Made by a program: the position numbers and the translations under genes. The notes under the pieces were generated by a model. The model did not search any database. It saw only the letters and a list, made by a program, of their open reading frames with translations, and was not told the origin of the DNA. This document shows, one piece after another, positions 43,201 to 45,511 of a DNA stretch of 45,511 bases. This stretch comes from Euprymna scolopes (lineage: Eukaryota > Mollusca > Cephalopoda > Sepiida > Sepiolidae), in assembly GCA_024364805.1 (NCBI GenBank), contig CM044488.1, positions 48,166,977 through 48,212,487 on the forward strand, read 5' to 3'. Each line of letters opens with the position of its first letter. Positions within the stretch are counted from its first letter, which is position 1.

Positions 43201-45018
43201 AAGGGGAGATAATTAGACATGACAGTAAACACAAAATACGAGAGTTTTAATATGACATTCTCTCCTTCTCAAAAGCATATCTATCACTATCACTTATATA
43301 TGTATATATATTCCAAGTAATAAATGCTTTTAACTCTTGCTAAGGTGTTTATCAGCATAATTTATCAAATTTATATTCTTGTTCATATATATATATATAT
43401 ATATATGAACTTGTTTTTTATGGGCTTTTAAGCTTACTATTTTCAATTGCAATCAATTTCTGCATCAATTGATTTAAGGAGGGCTGATCTGCAGTGAAAC
43501 ATAAACAAATGCGATTTATCTGATCTGAACTAGTATGTCTGCAAACAAATACTTTGATTCACTCTTATGTTGACCTCAGACAACTATAGCAAGGAATTAT
43601 GGGATTATTTACAAAGGGAGATAATAAGAAGATGAGGTATCAGGCTTTCCACATGACTTGTCAGACTTTTAACATTACCTATAAGATGTAACAAATAAGG
43701 ATTTCTATGAAATCATTAAAAAAGGTTAAATTTTTTTCTCTCCATTTTTGCAGGATCCAACAGGGTTTGCGGTACGACGTTGGATGGGTCAACAAACTAA
43801 TGCTGGAGGTAATTTTCATTTTAATGGCTTGAGATTTTAATAAATAGTAGAAAATTGATTTAAATTTCAGAAAACTTTTTCTCTTTTCTCACTTTCCTTC
43901 TCTATCTCTTTTTTCCTTTTTTTACTCTTTTATCTTACAACAGTCATGGTCAGTAGCAAAAACAAAACATTAGCTGCATGCGTGGTCATTAATTTCACCA
44001 CGTCTAAGATTTGTTTCATACGATATGAGAAGAGCTTTGATTTATTTGCATCCTCACAAGAGCAGTTAGATACAAGATTAGTTTTTAATGTTAAGAAAAT
44101 CCAGCTTTCCAAAATGGTGCACTCTGTATCAGAACAAAACTTTAAATTGCTGTAGTCTAAAAGAATTTCTCTTGCTAAACATGTGTAAAAACATGGTATT
44201 TTTTTTCTTTTATCTAACAGCATTCATGGTCAGGAACAAAAACAAAACTGTAGTAAATGGAACTGCAACAAACATAAGCAGGAGCAAATTCTCACAGTTG
44301 GAGATTTTCATTACATTTCCTTCCTGACTTATTCAATCAGAAGCCAGCTCTCAGTCACGTGACCGAGTTTATAAAAGGTTAAACTGGCAACGTGTTCTCT
44401 CTTTTTTCTTCCTAAATCTTTGACTAACAGCAACTCCATGTGGAACGGACCTATCACACCCAACTTCTCTCTGGGGCTCAACAGAACTCACCCGGCCTTT
44501 GGGCCTGGGGTTCAACTAAGACGTGACTACAAATGAGACAACATGGCTACCTTCGCACACAAACTTCTATGCGGTACACACACAAACTTTTTTTTTCATA
44601 CTACAGAACTGTCTCTAATTTTTTGTGACGTACGTTTCCACTACTACTGTAGACACAAACATACATGAACTCTTCTCTCTTTCAACAGGCCTGTGTAGTC
44701 ATTAACATCTCTACGCAGAATCTACGCAGAAACTCTTTCCATGGCTAACCAGTTTCCTTATTCTTACTAAGGAAGATGGCCAATAAAGTTGTTTTTAAAT
44801 ATTAGAATGAGATCTCATGTCTTTTCATTTCTACAAAACATTAGCTGCATGCATGATTATTAATTTTGCCATATCAAAAACCGATTAATGAGCACTTAAT
44901 ATTTATCAGTTATGTTAATTAAAAATGTCTTTTTTTTCCCCCAGGTATTGTAAGCCAAAGTTTTGAACTTGCTGATCAACCCAAGTTTGGTAATTGGTCG
45001 ATTCTTGTCACTGCTTTT
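24613..45018 (+). CDS. CD109-like thioester protein (A2M superfamily), first six coding exons
   Basis: Start of a secreted or GPI-anchored member of the C3/alpha-2-macroglobulin/CD109 superfamily, which traps proteases or opsonises microbes; CD109 also modulates TGF-beta signalling in vertebrates. Six exons join in phase to give 219 residues. Residues 1-17 are a signal peptide (MWRILFCAAVVAVTAAV). Residues 34 to about 125 fit macroglobulin domain MG1 (TYLISIPRKVRPNQ, LPGNYKVKVEG). From about 135 follows MG2 (SVFIQMSKPVYCQGQRVNFR, IYVMDPTGFAVRRW, FELADQPKFGNWSI), with the order and spacing of human CD109. Family members have about 1,400 residues, so about 85 percent, including the thioester and bait region, lies right of the window. 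Introns 1.1-6.8 kb hold most transposons of the right half. A TEP or complement-like paralogue is the main alternative. Confidence 0.9.
24841..25440. other. Intron 1, left part, no element recognised
   Basis: Contains no clear repeat unit by eye; short frames only. A CTTTGGCTGCAGGGAGACAG patch at about 25112 is locally GC-richer but unidentified. Confidence 0.4.
25441..25600 (-). repeat. 5S rRNA-related repeat, copy B
   Basis: On the minus strand: GGTTCTTGTTAGATCACTGA, AGTTAAGCAACATTGAGCCT, GGTGAGTACTAGATGGGTAA, CCATTTGAGAATACCAGGCA, which is the 5S rRNA order through boxes A and C. After the 5S 3' end (about 25481) it goes on with TAGGAGGACGTCGGCACCTC, homologous to the tail of copy A at 17770-17792. 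It lies in intron 1 of the CD109-like gene, antisense. Not a working 5S gene. Confidence 0.87.
26447..26765. mobile_element. Foldback/MITE-like element in intron 1
   Basis: The outer ends read ATTACAATAGAAAAATGCG on the left and the exact complement on the right. The arms (about 155 and 130 bp, differing by a few indels) pass through AGCTTAA, AACTGGAAAAGAAAA and AATATTGCAGCATTAAGAAT. The loop is about 35 bases. No coding capacity. Confidence 0.9.
27440..27740 (+). repeat. Dispersed repeat, copy in intron 1
   Basis: Shares TCAGATCAGGCTGTCTGAAG, AAAACAACCAAACTAA, CCATGAATAAATATTTGAAG, CAGCATTAAATAACTTG and AAAAGGGTTGAT in order with 32345-32740 in intron 2. No tRNA-like head or coding frame. 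Type unknown. Confidence 0.8.
28330..31200 (+). mobile_element. CR1/Jockey-type LINE, 5'-truncated, about 2.9 kb
   Basis: A LINE in the sense direction of the host gene, in intron 1. An APE-like endonuclease (about 28390-28920) shows GDFNVHNVEWL and SSDHSVV. The RT (about 29590-30420) shows KATGPDGIP, SQYRPISLL, ALHISKAFDKVWH, GVPQGSILGPTLFLIYINDL and DIYADDTTIY; the Asp expected in motif A (ALDxSKAFD) is His here. The C-terminal region follows (CPRMEYCCHIWAG, LDRVQNR, ASLSLFYRYFHG). There are about four frame changes and an early stop after the endonuclease (KMQES..LLNPK). The 5' end is missing; the 3' end reads GGCCTTGATAAGTGGTGA with an A-rich tail. Dead, but among the better preserved elements. 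Confidence 0.88.
31300..31372 (+). repeat. Second LINE 3' end of the same family
   Basis: AACCCTCACTCTTGTGTGAC then AGGCCTTGATAAGCTATGAA mirrors the last 60 bases of the LINE just upstream (ATCCCTGAGTGGCTTCCGGG then CCTTGATAAGTGGTGA). A very short, 5'-truncated insertion about 100 bp upstream of exon 2. Confidence 0.7.
31474..31657 (+). CDS. CD109-like gene, coding exon 2 (MG1)
   Basis: Long T tract, then ATGTAG before 31474 (acceptor) and GTAAGT from 31658 (donor). Its first base completes the Val codon split from exon 1. It encodes TYLISIPRKVRPNQVIQIFT and onward to RPSSRLMQLQ, the first macroglobulin-like domain. Ends in phase 0. The region after 31657 is intron. Confidence 0.92.
32345..32740 (+). 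repeat. Dispersed repeat, copy in intron 2, internally duplicated
   Basis: Same family as 27440-27740. Here the block CCAAACTAA...GAATAAATATTTGAAGATA...GAACTTGAA appears twice in succession (about 32488-32545 and 32603-32655), so this copy is longer. Confidence 0.78.
32806..34170 (+). repeat. Shuffled duplications inside intron 2
   Basis: GAGCACAAATAAATC...TTTTATAAGTACAGCTTTTAG (32806-32850) recurs at 34119-34160. ATTGATAATA...A-run...TTGCAGATCATGTTTGCATA (33080-33119) recurs at 34052-34103. In contrast, GCACAGAATTTGAACCAGAC (33133-33152) recurs inverted as TCTGGTTCAAATTCTGCACA at 34007-34026. So pieces of one sequence are present twice, one of them flipped. Confidence 0.75.
34228..34269 (+). 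repeat. 42-base poly-A run upstream of exon 3
   Basis: Uninterrupted A from 34228 to 34269, 43 bp before exon 3. Length is likely variable between individuals or reads. Confidence 0.97.
34313..34481 (+). CDS. CD109-like gene, coding exon 3 (MG1 to MG2)
   Basis: Acceptor CATAG before 34313, donor GTAAGT from 34482. Encodes MPKNALPGNYKVKVEGQL, FVFYREADVLF and ASVFIQMSKPVYCQGQR. The last segment corresponds to the 'xKPxYxPGQxVxFR' signature that starts MG2 in A2M proteins; here Cys replaces the usual Lys/Pro position. Ends in phase 1. A 42-base A-run lies 43 bp upstream of the exon. Confidence 0.93.
34787..35040 (+). repeat. Short repeat, two copies in intron 3
   Basis: TTCTCATCTTGAATATTCTG...CAACATTTTGG...CTTTCTTCAGG (34782-34842) and TTCTCATCTTGATTATTATT...CAATGTTTGAG...CTTCTTCAGG (34965-35033) follow the same pattern about 180 bp apart. 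Such wording occurs in ends of several invertebrate repeats; unclassified. Confidence 0.6.
35440..36160 (+). mobile_element. LINE fragment, same family group as 28330-31200, older
   Basis: Conceptual stretches RFDKPLGQIFALNLKW, YLIPGAILYLHKSQV and VTSLFLLYRYF correspond to CFDKLLGLTFTPDLKW, YLTTDAILYLYKSQV and VASLSLFYRYF of the better copy. Its 3' end, TTTTGGCCTTGGTAAATGAT with an A13 tail (to about 36153), also corresponds. Many stops and indels. Sense to the host gene in intron 3. Confidence 0.75.
36161..36929. other. Intron 3, no element recognised
   Basis: AT-rich; a 61-codon frame at 36607-36792 has a hydrophobic end but no homologue that I recognise and is probably chance. Confidence 0.45.
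36930..37450 (+). mobile_element. LINE 3'-terminal ORF fragment with finger-like end
   Basis: The translated stretches LQWVGNVIP, KEKPWLGKK and TVTFEDAHCQRFVTAKDQRH fit the last part of endonuclease-RT LINEs common in molluscs (LRWAGHVxRM...). They are followed by FWCPDCVRSCAFSLGF, a degraded CxxC zinc finger. Interrupted frames; dead. Likely the same broad group as the finger-bearing fragment at 19258-19870. Confidence 0.6.
37840..37910 (+). CDS. CD109-like gene, coding exon 4 (MG2)
   Basis: A 71-bp exon after CTTCAG, ending before GTAAGG at 37911. With the base carried over from exon 3 it encodes VNFRVIPVFPDLMPRYDSLT then IYVM, matching FRxVxLxxxxxP...xxxxIxIxDP of the family. Phase 0 at its end. 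Too short to be found by frame length; identified by splice phase and homology wording. Confidence 0.92.
38100..38930. other. Unclassified repeat-like region in intron 4
   Basis: Locally higher GC with a 91-codon minus frame (38336-38611) and a 63-codon minus frame (38695-38886, KKMIQKMNTLWKFNP). The plus strand reads HRQLEILASFISCPSPECLH. Composition differs from normal intron, suggesting old inserted DNA, but I recognise no family. Confidence 0.35.
39069..39221 (-). repeat. LTR of the Ty3/gypsy element, 3' in element sense
   Basis: 153 bp on the plus strand from TGTTGTGAAGTGAG to CTCTCCTTCTCA; TG...CA ends. Its partner is 43118-43271. The exact outer and inner edges are uncertain by several bases. 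Confidence 0.85.
39236..39318. repeat. 18-bp tandem repeat, about four units
   Basis: The unit AAAGTTATAGTATTAATT occurs three times nearly exactly with partial units on both sides, just inside the left LTR of the Ty3/gypsy fossil. Confidence 0.93.
42773..42842. repeat. 27-bp tandem repeat in the gag region of the fossil
   Basis: The unit containing GTGGGTTTTATATATAAATT and ATATTTA occurs about two and a half times. Its length is a multiple of three, so it reads as a nine-residue repeat (YIKPTKYNL). Confidence 0.93.
43118..43271 (-). repeat. LTR of the Ty3/gypsy element, 5' in element sense
   Basis: 154 bp, direct partner of 39069-39221. The inner neighbour TTATTAGTTCATTAAA is the inverted form of TTTAATGAACTAATA inside the LTR. 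Confidence 0.85.
43754..43808 (+). CDS. CD109-like gene, coding exon 5 (MG2)
   Basis: A 55-bp exon between TTGCAG and GTAATT. Encodes DPTGFAVRRWMGQQTNAG, matching DPxGxxIQQWxxxxxxxG that follows in CD109 and A2M. The donor GTAATT is weaker than the others. Ends in phase 1. Confidence 0.9.
43915..44250 (+). repeat. Duplicated intron 5 segment (about 80 bp unit)
   Basis: The block CTTTTATCTTACAACAGTCA...TGGTCAGTAGCAAAAACAAAAC then ATTAGCTGCATGCGTGG (43928-43985) recurs as CTTTTATCTAACAGCATTCA...CAAAAACAAAAC (44208-44248) and, after the solo LTR, ATTAGCTGCATGCATG (44840-44855). The second copy is therefore split by the LTR. Confidence 0.85.
44249..44835 (+). mobile_element. Solo LTR, 587 bp, flanked by AAAC
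   Basis: Starts TGTAGTAAATGG and ends CATTTCTACA, so it has TGTAG/CTACA inverted ends. AAAC stands on both sides (44245-44248 and 44836-44839) as a 4-bp target-site duplication. Inside are a TATAAAA box (44370-44376) and an AATAAA signal (44782-44787, 48 bases before the end), i.e. U3-R-U5 in plus orientation, the same as the host gene. No internal region remains, so it arose by LTR-LTR recombination. It looks whole as an LTR. Family unknown; a 4-bp duplication is compatible with Ty3/gypsy-like or retrovirus-like elements. Confidence 0.85.
44945..45018 (+). CDS. CD109-like gene, coding exon 6 (MG2 end)
   Basis: Acceptor CCCCCCAG before 44945, donor GTAAGT from 45019. Encodes (G)IVSQSFELADQPKFGN then WSILVTAF, the GxxSxxFxLxxxPxxGxWxI motif of MG2. 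Ends in phase 0. Exon 7 should lie right of the window. Confidence 0.93.
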
Positions 45019-45511
45019 GTAAGTAATTATTTAAGTTTATTTTTGTTATGATTATAAAGTTTTGTAAAATAAGACTGATAATTATTAAATAAAAAAACAA
45101 GCAAACTAAACTAATCCAAAAGCTAAAATAAAAATAAGAAAAAAGTACTCCAAGAATGCGTGTGTTAAGACAAGGTCAGCTATTTATTGTACACATTCAC
45201 AAAAATGGGTTGAGTTATCCTTGAAAACAAAACAAAGACTGAGAAAGTAAGTCAGCCAAACCTTTGTCTTAGAGAAACCCTGCTATTGACTAATAGAAAC
45301 ATTAACCCATGGATGGGAATAACAATGAATTTTATTGCTTAGTTAGCTATTAGGGCTTTACTATTTATGTATGACAAATTAAGGAAAAGCAAATTACTCC
45401 TGTTGATTTTCTATTCATATGATATTTAGGCATGCCATTTTATATCAAGAACAAAAAGAACTGATTTTAATTTATATCAACTGGCATGGTGTTTTTTTTT
45501 TTTTTTTTTTT
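45019..45511 (+). other. Intron 6, incomplete, ending in a T-run
   Basis: AT-rich, no element recognised. The window stops in an uninterrupted T-run beginning at 45492. Confidence 0.8.

Larger units (their letters stand above)
39069..43271 (-). mobile_element. Ty3/gypsy LTR retrotransposon, broken, antisense in intron 4
   Basis: A fossil of about 4.2 kb bounded by two direct LTRs, opposite to the host gene. Parts in element order: gag with a CCHC zinc knuckle (about 42930-42150), a protease-like region (about 42100-41640), reverse transcriptase (about 41560-41070), RNase H (about 40850-40420) and integrase (about 40380-39640). The Ty3-type order RT, RNase H, integrase and the sequence wording place it in Ty3/gypsy. 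The coding regions are broken in at least five or six places. LTRs differ by very roughly 8-10 percent by eye, so the insertion is old. Not able to move. Confidence 0.88.

Overview
The window is a piece of an animal nuclear genome. It is AT-rich and intron-rich, full of microsatellites and dense with decayed transposable elements. The only host gene I can support is the start of a thioester-protein gene of the CD109/alpha-2-macroglobulin superfamily on the plus strand. Six coding exons between 24613 and 45018 have canonical GT/AG borders and compatible phases, and together give the first 219 residues; the gene runs off the right edge. The repeat mix (tRNA-derived SINEs, CR1/Jockey-, RTE- and R4-like LINEs, mariner, Ty3-type retroelements, long AT tracts) suggests a lophotrochozoan, most likely a mollusc and plausibly a cephalopod. 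The species is inference, not shown.

Left part (1-24603), intergenic or upstream of the gene: a decayed Ty3-type gag on the minus strand (160-1040); a perfect spacerless 146-bp palindrome (2449-2594); a diverged duplicated minus-strand ORF region (2711-3340); a CpG-rich block that may be a solo LTR (4457-5340); a LINE fragment (5890-6440); a broken mariner (6645-7789) abutting a foldback element (7790-8248); RTE-like non-coding repeats (10748-11466); an RLE-type (R4/R2-like) LINE on the minus strand in two blocks (12360-14600 and 15858-16850), separated by microsatellites and three tRNA-derived SINE copies; further foldbacks; and a zinc-finger LINE fragment (19258-19870). Two repeats headed by U2 snRNA sequence (10545-10680, 22625-22745) and one of two 5S rRNA-related repeats (17674-17800) lie here.

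Right part (24604-45511), the CD109-like gene: introns of 1.1 to 6.8 kb hold a long CR1/Jockey-type LINE (28330-31200) and two relatives of its 3' end, the second 5S-related repeat (25441-25600), a foldback (26447-26765), a repeat shared between introns 1 and 2, shuffled duplications in intron 2, a decayed Ty3/gypsy element antisense to the gene in intron 4 (39069-43271), and a structurally clean solo LTR with matching 4-bp flanks in intron 5 (44249-44835).

No operon, CRISPR array or prokaryotic-type system is present. The most unusual signals are the U2-headed repeats, whose downstream part looks like U5 snRNA, the 5S-related repeats that share sequence beyond the 5S 3' end, and the perfect palindrome. 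All similarity statements were made by eye.
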